Of a stretch of 64,000 bases of DNA, positions 26,901-38,500 are shown piece after piece. The stretch lies in assembly GCA_017163975.1 (NCBI GenBank), contig JAFFSR010000251.1:1302001-1366000 (forward strand), in the 5' to 3' direction. How positions within the stretch are numbered: the stretch's first letter is position 1; every line of letters begins with the position of its first letter. The position numbers were made by a program, and so were the translations under genes. This stretch comes from Anastatus disparis (lineage: Eukaryota; Arthropoda; Insecta; Hymenoptera; Eupelmidae). The notes under the pieces were generated by a model. That model ran no database searches, had not been told where the DNA came from, and saw only the letters and a list, made by a program, of their open reading frames with translations.

Positions 26901-29900
26901 TAAGTTCAAGTTAACTAATTATTTTTTTTTTCGTAATGTACCTAATTAATTTATATTTTGAGTATCACCTTACTGAAATTTCTTTTAATTTTTAATTCAA
27001 CGCATAATTTAGTTTGTTTATTAAATGAATATTAATTTATTCAATCCATAGAAATTTTTGTATTTGCATGATTTATTGAGTAGTACTTAAAAAAAAAACA
27101 GGTTATTCATCATCAAATTTTTTTTAACGAATTCACACAATAGTATCTTTTTAGTTGTAGAAAAGATTTTTTTTTTAACGGACAGTATTAAAGCTAAAAT
27201 ACTGTATTAAATTCGAACGAATCTTTATGAATGCCGTTATAAAATTAAAAAAAAAAAGTATTTAAAATCCCGTAAGCATTAATATAAAAAAAAAGAAACT
27301 ATAACTGAATCATTAATCAGGAGAAAAAAAAAAGAAATCGAATCGATGTACACAAAACTAGTTAAACCATATATACATATATATAAAAAAAAAGCAAAGT
27401 ATTATTGGCTAAATCGCATTAGGCTTTTTGCGAGCTCGCCATTAATTTTGCTCTTGAACTTTAATATCAGAGACGATGGCCTTTCTATATACATAGTACG
27501 CGTGTAATAATGCGTTTGGCTCTCGCTCGCGTTTACATATATACGTATACACACACACACACATATATACATAGCTTTCTGAGATTATACAAAGTTTATT
27601 CGAAAAATTGCTTATCGAGACGCCGCTTGTCGATAAATGAATTCTCGACGCTGGTTTTTAATATCAAAAAGCAAGACTATTTTCTCGCTCTTAATACCGA
27701 GCACCGATAATACGAGCTTTATAACGGCTTGTTGATATCCACGTATATACGGGGCTATATGATATTATTGCTTTAAATTTTTAAAAAAATGAGAGAAAAT
27801 CATTTTAAAGCTTACGTGGTACTCTTATTTTCGGGCGAAGAAAGTTTTGCTTATCGCTGAAGTAATTATGTAAGAAAAATAAAGTGAATTAATCATTATA
27901 ATACTGTTTATTCGATATAAGTTCACATAGCTTGTACTTCAACCCTGAGATAAAAATTATTTTGTCAATTTATTTCTAAATATTCAGTATTACATTTATT
28001 TTAGTCTTTTAAATTTTCATTAATGGCTTCATTTAATTAACCAAATGATATACTAAAAAAAAATTGTTGATAAAGTTTAAAAAAGAAAGTCGTTTCATAA
28101 GTCTTATGATTGGTTTTATTAAACGTTTGCTATCTATAAAAATCAATCGATAAATCGCCATAAACTAGAAAAAAAAAACCAATCGGATTAATTTAAAATT
28201 TAACAACTTAAAACTAGATTCAATCGTCTGTATATTTAACGAGCAAATATACGCGATAGTAAATTTATGCGCTTCAATGACCGAAATAGCCTGTTAGCTG
28301 CAAGGAAGAATATTCATGAAGCACCGCGATGGCATAAAAATAGAAGATACACCTCGCGTCTATTTTTTTCTTTCTTCTTCTCCAGACGAGACATTTTACT
28401 CGAATACACTCAAATTTCAAAGAGAATCTCGTATCGAATGCTTTGTATTTTTTAAATTTCAATGCGAAAATTAAAAAATACTTTCTCACGTGATTTATCA
28501 GATTTTTCCATCGAAAGTGTGCATTTTATTGTTAAATTCAGCGAAAGAACAATAATATTTATGTTGCATCAATGTTATTATGCAAAGCTGGAAGAGTTAT
28601 GGTTGCGAGCATTGCTTTCTCAGAAATAAACAGAAAGTTATATTTTATTATACAAGTGACATTTTATCAGAAGCGTATTAGTATTCACGATAATATTCAT
28701 TTCCTGCAGTACTATCTTGTTAAAATTCGTTTTATCTAACAATAAATTTCGTATTTTACACAAATCAAAACCGCTTTATTTATTGACTTTATATCGAATT
28801 AAAAAAAAGAATATTAAAATCACGACAACCTTTTATTTCAACCACAGGAGAGCCTAGTTTAATTAATGCAAAATTTGTCATTCGAAAAAAGTTGAAGAAA
28901 AAATAATTGAATTTATTATTCCTTAATTATAACATGAATATCTATACCGAACAATAAATTTATACTACGTTCTATAACTGCACTGACACATAAAAAAATA
29001 AAGAATTTTTTCAAAGTATTATAAATTCAAATGTGTCCGAGAGATATGGGAACTTGAGAAATTAGTGAAAAAACCGGTTAGAAAGATTCATAAAACATTG
29101 TTTCTCGCGTGTTCAAATTTTCTCATGAAATTCACGCTAAGCTATATATGTGTCTATATACACCTATTTTTTAAATGTGAAACTCGTAAACATGACGTAT
29201 TTAATATGTATATATGCAAATTTAATTAATTCATCGTCTTAATATTATCTTCTTTTTTTATTTTTCATCAATTCAATAACAACAGCAACTCCGAGAGGTA
29301 ATACCGCACGTAAAAATGGAGAGGAAGCTCAGCAAAATAGAGACGCTAACGCTTGCCAAGAATTATATAATGGCATTGACAAACGCCATATGTGATATGC
29401 GCGGAGAGGAGCGAGAATTCTCGTAAGTTTCAATTGCACATATTATAACATGTCTATACGCTTTTATTAAAAACATTATCTCACTTACAGTGCCATCTTT
29501 GAGATCACAAGGGTCTTGGGCCCGCGTGGATTGGGGACCCCTTAAGGAAATGGAAAATCGTATAAACTTATTGAATATTACACGGAGAAAATATTTCTAC
29601 AATAATTACCATCAAAATCATGATGATCCTAAAACAAAATGATTTTCGGGAATCTTTCACAAATTATTTTTAAAATTAATCTTACACAACACTAAAATAT
29701 TTATTAAACCGCTTATAAAATTTATTTTTACATCTATGAAATTAATCAGGAGAGATTTGCGTTGATTTTCATTTGTTCGGAAAATCAAAACTTTCAAATA
29801 TTAATTTTAAATAATTTTTCGAGGTTATTTTTAACATGTTTTTCTAAGCGATAATTTTTACCATGACAGTCTTAAATATTTTCTGAAAATGTTAGTTAAA

Positions 29901-32421
29901 TATTCCATAACCTCAACTTCATTCCAAGATTACTGATCGTCATGGTAATTTTTTTAGCGTTTTTTATTGTACTCTTTATAAACATATTTTCTGTGTGTGA
30001 TAAAAGAAAATAATATATTCATTTTTATTACAAAAAGCTTAAAACTGCTATTATTTTGGATCTAAAAAATGTAAGAGAAAAAATTATATAAATTTTCTAA
30101 AAAAAAAAAAAATATGTAAAAATTTGTCATGAGAGTTTTTTTATTTCAATATACCTTTATAATTTTTTCCGGTAACCTATCGATATATTTTTATTATTTT
30201 GTAAAATGGGGCCTCCCTCACCTCGGGGGCCAGGGTTCTGTAGGCCCTGCCTTAAAGATGGCACTGTCTCGCTTGTATTCAATCAATCATTAAAAGAAAA
30301 AAAAAGTTAATCGCTTCTTATTAACTTCGAGGAAAAACATAAGCGTTTGTTTGTATATTATTTAACAGCGATATATCTTCACCTTTTATTTGAAGTTAAA
30401 TCAATCTTTCGAAGTTATCATTAGATTTTACTTTATCGCTTAAAGATAATTTAGATTTTTTTTTAGAAAACTTCGCAAACTATAAGTTAGACTGAAAAAT
30501 AAAAAAAATTTTTAACGAGAAAGTTTCCGAGCGCAAAGATAGAATCGGTTTTGAAAGAAACTACATTAATTTACTTCAGAGAAGGAACTGCACAATATTT
30601 TTAAAAAAAATAAAATTTTATTTTCTCGAAGAAAAAATATATCCGGTGAAACTTAGATTTCAATTAAAATTCTAAATTAATCTCAACGAGGCTGAAAAAC
30701 GGATCTCGATGAAAATCGGTAAAAATAAATAAAGTTTTCACGTAACGATCTATCGTTTGGATTAAACAAAAATCAAATTGGTTACCGGCAATAAAATCTC
30801 ATATTGTTTTGTGCGCAACGATAATAGTAGATCAGCCTTTTAATAACAAAGCCCGAAAAAAAAAAAGATTAAAAAGAGAAGTCATAGCAAGACAAGTGGA
30901 GCGGTCGTTAGCTCAATTTTTCTCTGGCTATATAGTTTACTTTTTGAGCATATATGTAATTGATAAAAGGAGTTCCGTTACACTTTTAAATCGCGGGAGG
31001 CCAAAAATATAAAAAGCTTTTTTATTTTTTTAATTAAAAAAAAAAAAAAACACTCGAGGAACTGGTCGTTAAACGTCGGCGTTAATTGTAATTATCGAGA
31101 AGTTTCAACGCGTCCGATCTCCTCGTAGCTTTTATATATACATTTTTTTTTTATCGCGATGTATGCCGGATATGAAAACACAACCGAAGCAAAACTCGCG
31201 TTATATACCTACTCAAACAGATAATGAGAATTTATCGATTATTATTATTTTATTTTTGCTTTAAAAATTTTTTCTCGCTTCAACTTCGAGAAACAAGACC
31301 GCGGCGCGGAGAATTTCAAAATTAATTTCGAAATTATCATGCACACGAGCTTTTACATTAGAAAATTAAAAATAAACAAACAAAATTCAGCTTACCGAGT
31401 TCAGCTTGTTAAATTATACGCTTTTTCAAATAAAAAATTATAAATAATAAATCTATATCGTTTAAAAATTATACTCCGGTCAATAAATCATAATTAATAT
31501 TTATAAAACTTTAAACACTTACGGATGATTATATTATGCTTTTTTTTTTCTCTTTTCATTTCCACAACTCGTATATAATTTCTTATTCGTATCGTTTATC
31601 ATCGGTTTCGAAATCATTAAAGAGCAAATCTTTCAGAGAAACATAATAAACGCAAAACCTTCTAATCTTTGCGCTATTGCGAAAAAAATGTTACAACATA
31701 TATTTACGCTTTTATTCATCTATATTAATTAATTAATTAATGAGCATCAATAACAATAATCATAATATACCGCTACTCTTATAATGAAAAAAAAACATCA
31801 TCTTTAAAGTATTTGGAGAATTCACTTCTTTATCTCTGGAAAAAAAAACATTTAAAAGCAGACGCCTAAAAAATTACCATTTCTGGTAAAATTTACGAAA
31901 ATAATTAAAATCTTAAATACAAAATAATTTTCTATATGAGATTTTACTACTTTATTTATATATTCCTGTGAAAGAAAATAATTTTGAGGTGAAACTCGCG
32001 TAATTTACAAGCAGAGATAAAATAATAAAAGCCGTAACACAAAGATGCTTTTGTATTTTCTACATAAATGCCTAATACGCTTCTGCGTAAACATTTGAGT
32101 AAATATATCGTCGTAGATATAATGCTATCTTATAACGTATCGCGCATTGATTGATTAGCTCTTATCTTCACTGTAGCCTAACAAATTAAAGCAAATTATT
32201 GTTGACTTTAAAATTTCTAATTAAATAATTTCTTATCCTTTTGTTTTTCACACGAACCCTTTAGATTCGAGGATGCCGATTGCGGCTCGAGCAGCGGTGA
32301 CAGTAGTACCGGTCAATTAGAATTAAGCGGTGGCGAGCAACCAGAAGAGTCATCACCAGCTTCTCTACACGAAACAAACAACAACAGCTTGCTGCACGAA
32401 GATCTCGAGCACAGGATATAA
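20929..32421 (+). CDS. dimm: Dimmed, bHLH transcription factor (Mist1 family), 4 coding exons
   Basis: Exons 20929-21057, 25479-25667, 29286-29422 and 32265-32421 join in phases 0, 0 and 2 to give 203 residues. Residues 1-55 are acidic and serine-rich, then a basic stretch [10 protein letters not shown] follows. The bHLH domain covers about 86-141: basic region [20 protein letters not shown] with the Glu and Arg that read E-boxes, helix 1 and loop into [15 protein letters not shown], and helix 2 LAKNYIMAL. The bHLH matches the Dimmed/Mist1 group rather than Atonal or Twist. The C-terminus is a short Ser/Glu/Asn-rich tail. In Drosophila, Dimmed drives the neuroendocrine secretory programme and binds CATATG E-boxes. 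Splice sites are good (GTAATT, GTAAGG, GTAAGT donors). The first ATG follows the acceptor by four bases and is preceded by an in-frame stop. The protein is shorter than the fly one, mostly through its C-terminal tail. Confidence 0.93.
21058..25478 (+). other. dimm intron with a GC-richer block
   Basis: Most is AT-rich with nothing visible. The block at about 22380-22760 is more mixed in sequence and includes two CATATG E-boxes at 22585-22590 and 22673-22678, plus CAACTGCTG beside the second. A (GA)n microsatellite lies at 23753-23775. The block could be an enhancer, possibly autoregulatory, since Dimmed prefers CATATG; this is inference only. Confidence 0.35.
23753..23775. repeat. (GA)n microsatellite
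   Basis: Uninterrupted GA dinucleotide run in a dimm intron. Similar CT/GA runs occur near 472-489, 2771-2785 and 12840-12861. Confidence 0.9.
25668..29285 (+). other. dimm intron within the bHLH coding region
   Basis: This intron splits the bHLH between helix 1 and the loop. Apart from the MITE at 25844-26003 it is AT-rich with poly-A/T tracts and a TA/CA-rich patch near 27535-27570. No gene seen. Confidence 0.6.
25844..26003. mobile_element. 160-bp MITE-like element with CCCTGGTAGAAAT ends
   Basis: The left end CCCTGGTAGAAAT (25844-25856) is mirrored by ATTTCTATCAGGG (25991-26003), an imperfect terminal inverted repeat of 13 bases with one mismatch. Inside, related motifs ATGGCCATAAAATG and CTGGTCATAAAATGG repeat. 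There is no ORF, and I could not define a clear target duplication. Short elements with such ends fit non-autonomous DNA transposons. It lies in the dimm intron after the first bHLH exon. Confidence 0.55.
29488..30266. mobile_element. 779-bp non-autonomous DNA transposon, hAT-like
   Basis: CAGTGCCATCTTTGAG at 29488-29503 pairs with CTTAAAGATGGCACTG at 30251-30266 as terminal inverted repeats with CA...TG termini. Both ends continue into related GC-rich blocks (GGGCCCGCG... near 29519 and GGGGGCCAGGG near 30224). The flanks TCTCACTTA (29479-29487) and TCTCGCTTG (30267-30275) look like a decayed 8-9 bp target duplication. The interior is AT-rich without an ORF and holds a second element. CAGTG ends and an 8-bp duplication suggest the hAT superfamily. 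It sits in the last dimm intron. Confidence 0.7.
29580..29998. mobile_element. nested MITE with ACAC..AGAAAATAT ends
   Basis: Inside the hAT-like element, ACACGGAGAAAATAT (from 29580) is matched on the other strand by ACACACAGAAAATAT ending at 29998, 13 of 15 identical. Subterminal ATTACCAT near 29605 also recurs inverted as ATGGTAAT near 29942. There is no ORF. The likely history is a small element inserted in, or incorporated by, the larger one. Confidence 0.5.
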
Positions 32422-35400
32422 AAAAAAATAAAATAAAATAAAATAAAAGAACTTCCTAAGTAAGACAATCATATTAATGTGCGCGTCGTCCAATTAAATA
32501 TATACATACATATATGTATTTGTATTCCACGCTCAACGATTGCGAACTAAAGGAAATGCAGCCGATCGAAGAAAAAGGAAATCCAAACGTGTAAGGATCA
32601 TCGGATGACGCGCGTGCGAGTGTGGACTGCCGAATTTCGGCATCATTTCTTTTTTTTTTTTTTTTTTTTTTTCGTACGAATGTACAGACGCAAGTGTCGC
32701 TTATTCTTTTTTTTTCGTTCGACTGAAGGATATTAAGATTTCGAGGGAGAGAGAAGATGGAAAGATATTAACGTTAATGTTTTTAACTATATTTTTTTTC
32801 TTAAAACAATTATTAAAAAGAAAGAATATAATATAATAATTTAAAAAAAAAAGAAAAACTAAAGAAAATGTCCGTGCAAAAAGAAAAAGTGCGAGAAAAA
32901 GTGTATAACGAAGAAGAAGAAGAAGAAAATGCTGACAAAGTGCACAGTTTATTATTTTTGTTTTCAAACAAGCCGGGCAATAATACAGTGCAGTGTTTTT
33001 GAAGAATTTTTGTTTTAAAGAAACGAAGAGGGGGGAAGAAGAAAAGGAACTCAAAAAAAAAAAAAAAAAAAAAGAAAGAGTAAAGGAGTTAAACGCATAT
33101 ATTTTCCCTTTCTCTAAGATATACATACATATATATATCGCCTTTCACCGTCGTCTGTCGCGCCTATATAGTGTCAAACCGGATGCTATCGTATAAGCCT
33201 TTAACTCTACATAACTCTATCTTTGTCTTTCATCTATAATACAACACGAATACACGAGTCTGGCTTTTCTAGAACGCACGTTTTACTTAGATCCGCAAGG
33301 ACGAGGCCGGAAAATGAAAATTTAAAAAAAAAAAAAGAGAAAGAAAGACATACACGAACAGAGCGAAGAAGTTTGCGGGTGTAAACGAGAGGATAAAGAA
33401 AGGCGATACTGTGATAGAAAACTTCGTATTGTTTTTCTTGAGTCCGCAATTTCATGATACATTTAATATATTATTTTTTTTTTTTTTTCGTATTTTCATT
33501 TAGATATACAAAAACGTATGTCTTTCGCGTATGACGAAGAAAAATTTTATTCGTTGTTACAATAATGGAGCATCCTTGAGTGGGCTGACAATGACTGCGA
33601 TTGATTGAATTTTTATTTTTTTTTTTTGTTTTTTTTTAATTTCAACACACGATAAAGGTTGTATCTAAAAATCGAAAAGCTCCTTTTTTCTTTCTTATTT
33701 GACTTTTTTTTTGTCGTAAAAAACGATTAGATATTTTGAGAAAAATAAAGGTTATTTTTTTAAATATTTTTTTTTGCTGGGGTGAGGGAGAGTAAATTTT
33801 TCTAATATACTTTGTTGACGGAGTATCGATATTTTAATGAATTCGCGTATATAATGTAAATCTAATGAAAGATTTATAAAAAATAGCGCTATTTCGATTG
33901 TTGATTGTGAGAGATTTTTTTATAATCCGTGCGTAACTAAAAAAAAAAATAAAGTGTCGCGACGAAAAAGTACGCCTTGGTGAAAGTATTGCTACGCTCA
34001 TGGGAAAACTTGTAATATTTCGTGATACTTTCGGAAATCTCAAATGCAAAATAAAATAAACGACTGAAATATCAAATTACAAATTAAAAAATCAAAAAAA
34101 GAGTAAAAAAAAACGACCAAAAGTTGAAAAAAAAAAATTGAAAAATACTTGGATTCACATTAAAAATAATGAGAATTCATTAAAAATGAAATACACGTAT
34201 TAACATACACTTGAGCTTTTGAACCTTCCGATGACAATATACATTGCAATTTTCCAAAACGTATCGATACATTCATCGGGTGTTTGAAGAAAAGCACACT
34301 AGACAGATATTTTCGAAGGACATATTATACATAAATACATTCTATATCGAGCGAGCGGGCCTAATATAAATAACATGCGTATAATCTCTATACATTCCAC
34401 GATATATAAATTTAAAAGGATATACGATATATAACGTTGATGATGACGACGATTATTGTCATTGCCTAAAGTTTAATTCCGACTACATAACCTCCTCGTA
34501 CCGTTTATTACATATATATCTATATACTACATATTTCATTCTCATTTCCAGCAAAGTTATAACGGTTCCGCCCCAAAAAGCGCTGCCGCGCGCGATATTA
34601 TGCCGCATCGCTCTTCGGCGTCAACGAACTTGAGGTTTTTTTTTAAAAAAAAAAAGAGAAGCAGATTATACACACATAAGAAGGAAGAAACGTGCGTGAT
34701 TATGCGCATGTGCGCGGCTTTAAAAGAATGCGGGCGAGCGAGGTTTTGAGAGTTTTAACTAACGCCGTGGAGTGCGTTTTTTTTTCTGTCCTTTTATTTT
34801 TTTTTGCTCCCGAATTTATCTCCTTTTTTTTTGTAATTCCTTCAAGTTTATAAGGATATTTTTTTTGCGTTTCATTCGAGTCATCACACTTTGAATTATA
34901 ATATTATACCCACGCACAGATATACGAGAGTGAGAGAGAAAGAAAGTAAGAGTTGCATTTAGAAGCGAGAATATAGCGTCCATTATACGATTTATATTTT
35001 ATATATTATTATTATATTATTATTATTATTATAGATATATATATGTGTACGATGTAAGAGACCGAGTGAACGATAAAAAAAAGAAGAATTTTCTTTTAGT
35101 TTATGCGAAGCTTGCGTATATATATTTTTTTGAAGTAATGAAAACAACAACAAAAAAAAAAACAACGTTGTAAGCTCGGGAAGAGAAGAAAAAATATGTG
35201 TTGCGTTGTGCAAAAAAAAAAAAAAAGAAAAAAAAAAAGAAACAAGGCTGATGGTTTGCATAACGAACGGATTTTTGTTGGCACAACACAGATAAATTGT
35301 TTTTTCTGGTTATAAGACGTTGGGGGAGTACACCAGCGCGAAATTGATTGTGTAATTGATTGATACTTTTGTTGAATTGACAAATCGTTGCGCTGATTTT

Positions 35401-35500
35401 TTTTTCGAACACCAATTTCATAATGATATTTTAAATGAATGAAACGAGTTTTCGTTGCGTTTATTAAACAGCAAAATATTAATAAAAGAAGGAATGAAAA
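32422..35500 (+). other. dimm: probable dimm 3' untranslated region
   Basis: Downstream of the dimm stop the + strand is rich in poly-A/poly-T (a run of about 23 T at 32650-32672, GAA repeats near 32920) and holds several AATAAA-type signals, for example near 33746, 34053 and 35480. No strong gene replaces it. The true end of the transcript cannot be set from sequence alone. It includes the GC-rich ORF at 34552-34749 described separately. Confidence 0.35.
34552..34749 (+). other. exon-like 65-codon ORF in the dimm 3' region
   Basis: A good acceptor (TTCTCATTTCCAG ending at 34551) is followed by an open frame of 65 codons to TGA at 34747-34749. The first 28 residues (start QSYNGSAPKSAAARD) come from GC-rich DNA unlike the surroundings. 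The frame then crosses a 9-T and an 11-A run (Phe3, Lys4). It could be an alternative terminal exon of dimm or of another gene, or a conserved 3'UTR block. No donor in the dimm last exon clearly feeds it. Confidence 0.25.
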
Positions 35501-38500
35501 AAAAATTGTAAATACTTATTGTATCAATACAGAAATGAAACGTGGACTTTGTAAATCAAATAACTCCGATGCATGTAATTCAAATTATAACAAATTGTAA
35601 GATACAAAATTATGAAGCATCAGAAAATTTCGATGCTCTTAAATCTCTGTATTTATCTTAATACTGCGGAGATAAAAAGTACTCAAATTTCATCATACTG
35701 AATATTGTATATATTTATAAATGTCAATACTATTTATAACTTTAATTAAACACAGTGTTATGCGCTCGCAGCGATCATTCAAAAAAATGTTCACGCTCAC
35801 AACAATCACTAAAAAAAACTTGATATCTAAAGCTTTAAAATAAATTTATCGATTGAAGTATTTAAAGCATGTGACGAGATAGATTTATCAATTAGATTTT
35901 ATTAATTGATTATACTTGATTCTTCAGATTAATAAAATATACTCGTGTTGTAGTAGCAATCACGATTTTTTAAAAAATAAGACTAACTTTTTTTAAAAAA
36001 TGATATAACATTTAAAAAATTAATGCACGACGTAGTTGACTGAATTTAAAAATCTTATAGAAAATCAATCGCTTGCACAATCAGTTTCTTTTTACAAAGA
36101 AACCATGAAATGGATTTTCATGCATATATAATATAAATGATGTGAAAAATAAATGGAAGCTGTGAATTCCCTTCACTAGATTCATCGAAAAAGGCATCAG
36201 TACAAATTGAAAAAAAAAAAGATTCAAACAAAAAAGAAAAAAATATGTAAATTTCAATGCAGCATAATAACAAAGTAAATTGTTCTATTGACAATCGGTA
36301 ATCCCTAAATATAAAAAAAAAGACTATATAATCGATGCCTAGCTTCGGTGCTTAGTTACCAAGACTCGAGCAGAATAATGTACTTCATAAACAAAATAGA
36401 AAGATTTTAACGCGTCTTTTAACTTGTAAAAAAAATATAAACCATTAATGCCATCTAGACGCAAATTTATTTAAAAAAAAAAATAAATAATAATAAATAA
36501 AATAAATGTGAATATAGAGATAAAAATTTTTCATATTTTTATATTTGTAAAAACGAAAGAAATGATATCGATTAAGGGTACAAAAAAAATCTTATTTAAT
36601 ATGACGTTTTTTTTTTAAAAAAAGAGATATATAATCGCACAACTATTCATTATTATTATACAGATGAATTATACACACAAAGTATTGAATTTTAAATTTA
36701 TTCAGTTATAATGACAGATTAAAAAAATTGTTTTTATTTTATTTTCAGTGATATTTATATTTGAGTTTAGTACGTTTTACGAACGTATATATTATACACA
36801 TGTGCTTAAACTTTATTTTGGATTTATAGCAATTGAACATTTTTCGCTTCGAGTATTTTATTATTAGTCATTTGATTTTTCATGAAAATTCATTAATAGA
36901 ATCACAATGCTTCTGCACAGATTTTACGCACTGATACGTGCTACACATTTGTATAAAATATATCATTTTTTTTTCTTATATCTTTTAAGGAAAAGAAATA
37001 TAAAAATCATTTATAATCATCGTTTCAACAATGAAGAAGAAGAAGAAGAAGAAAAATACGAAAACCCTTATATTGATTAAAAATAAAATGCGTGCAATTA
37101 TTGCTTATATTTTTATTTTTCTCTTTGTTTTATTCGTTAATATTTATGATCTACTGTGTCAATGGAATATCGTTTTTATTCCAACTATTTTTGCGTATAA
37201 TATATTATAAATTTTAATTTCTGTTATAACGAAATGATTAAAAAAAAAAACAAACAAAAATATGTTCATATCATATTATTTGCCAGACATGAAACTAAAC
37301 TTTTTATTCTCAAATTATAAAACGCTTCGTCTTTTTTTTTATATCACGCACACCCTTACAACGTTTTAAGAATTCTGATTTGATCAAAATAATAAATATT
37401 AAATCATTATAGTAAAAAGAATTTTCAAGTATAATAATAAAATATTTAGTAAAATGCTTGATAAGGGAAAGTAAAAATTTTCATTAAATCAGATCTCTTT
37501 CTCGTTTGTCTTCCTTTCACTGAAATAAAAAGCCATTCGCCTACGCGCCTTTTTGAAATCTGATTCTTGACAATTTAGCATGTATACGTCGAAAGAATAT
37601 GTGTTAAACTATTGAATTAAAATTTATCATTTTCTTTAAAATTAGATGTTTAATTACTGCAAAGAAATAAAAAAAAAATTTTTAATCAATAAGATTGATA
37701 TAATAAGTTTTTAGATAAAATTGTTTGAATATTAAATGAAAAATTGTTGAAATTAATAATGAAATTGTTAAGTATTGCCTTTAATCATCTTAATTAACTT
37801 GTATACCTAGAAAAAAAAGGAATAAAATTAACAATCAATCTAAAGTCAATCCAACACAATGAATTCTGAAAATTGCTGTAATTTCTATACATCGACTCTA
37901 CGCGTATAGTTTTATCTTTGAAAAAAAAAATAATAATACAAAACAGAGTGTATGCACTGTTCTAGCTTTTTTTCCCACTAGATTCAAAAGTGCGTCATTA
38001 ATCAACGAGATAAAAGACGCTGCAGCTGTCTATTATAGGTAAATAAAAAGCTTCGTAGAAGAGGAATAAAGGAAAAATCAATCAGACGAGTATATGAAAT
38101 CAATATATAATGTAAATAAATACACAGACACGTACAGACACATGTTTTATTGGAATTTCTTGAAGTTACACCTGTACGTCCTTGATTTAAAGTTTTATAA
38201 TCCTATTCGTATATATTCATGTATAGATGCATATTTATATGTGTATGTATATACTGTCCCTCGGAGGGAGTGTCAGCTTCCCTTTTTGCAAACGTTAGCG
38301 TATCATTTAGCCAAGGCTTTTTCCATTTGCACTTACGAAAAATGAGAATCAGAACGCTTATTATACTCGGTAGTCAATAATTCAATTACATTTACAGATT
38401 AATTTTGAGTTTAATTTACGTAGATTCACAATCTTAAACAGCATTTTTAATAAGATACATTATCTAATGTCATTTTTTTTGCAAAAGGTCGTCGATTGAT

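Larger units (their letters stand above)
29423..32264 (+). other. last dimm intron
   Basis: Besides the nested transposon remnants at 29488-30266 it is AT-rich. A short ORF at 30809-31012 starts at an ATG but has no domain and the flanks show no splice signals that fit; I do not call it a gene. Confidence 0.6.

Noticed and set aside
32701..33126. 141-codon minus-strand ORF
   Set aside because: Phe/Leu/Ser-rich product of poly-A and GAA repeats in the dimm 3' region; no protein features.
35096..35421. Overlapping minus-strand ORFs of 95-106 codons
   Set aside because: Open in more than one frame because of A/T homopolymers; Phe-rich low complexity.
37031..37210. Short ORF with a seven-lysine start and a hydrophobic middle
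   Set aside because: Resembles the polybasic/TM theme of the cluster, but it arises from a GAA microsatellite followed by AT-rich DNA, with no splice or promoter context.
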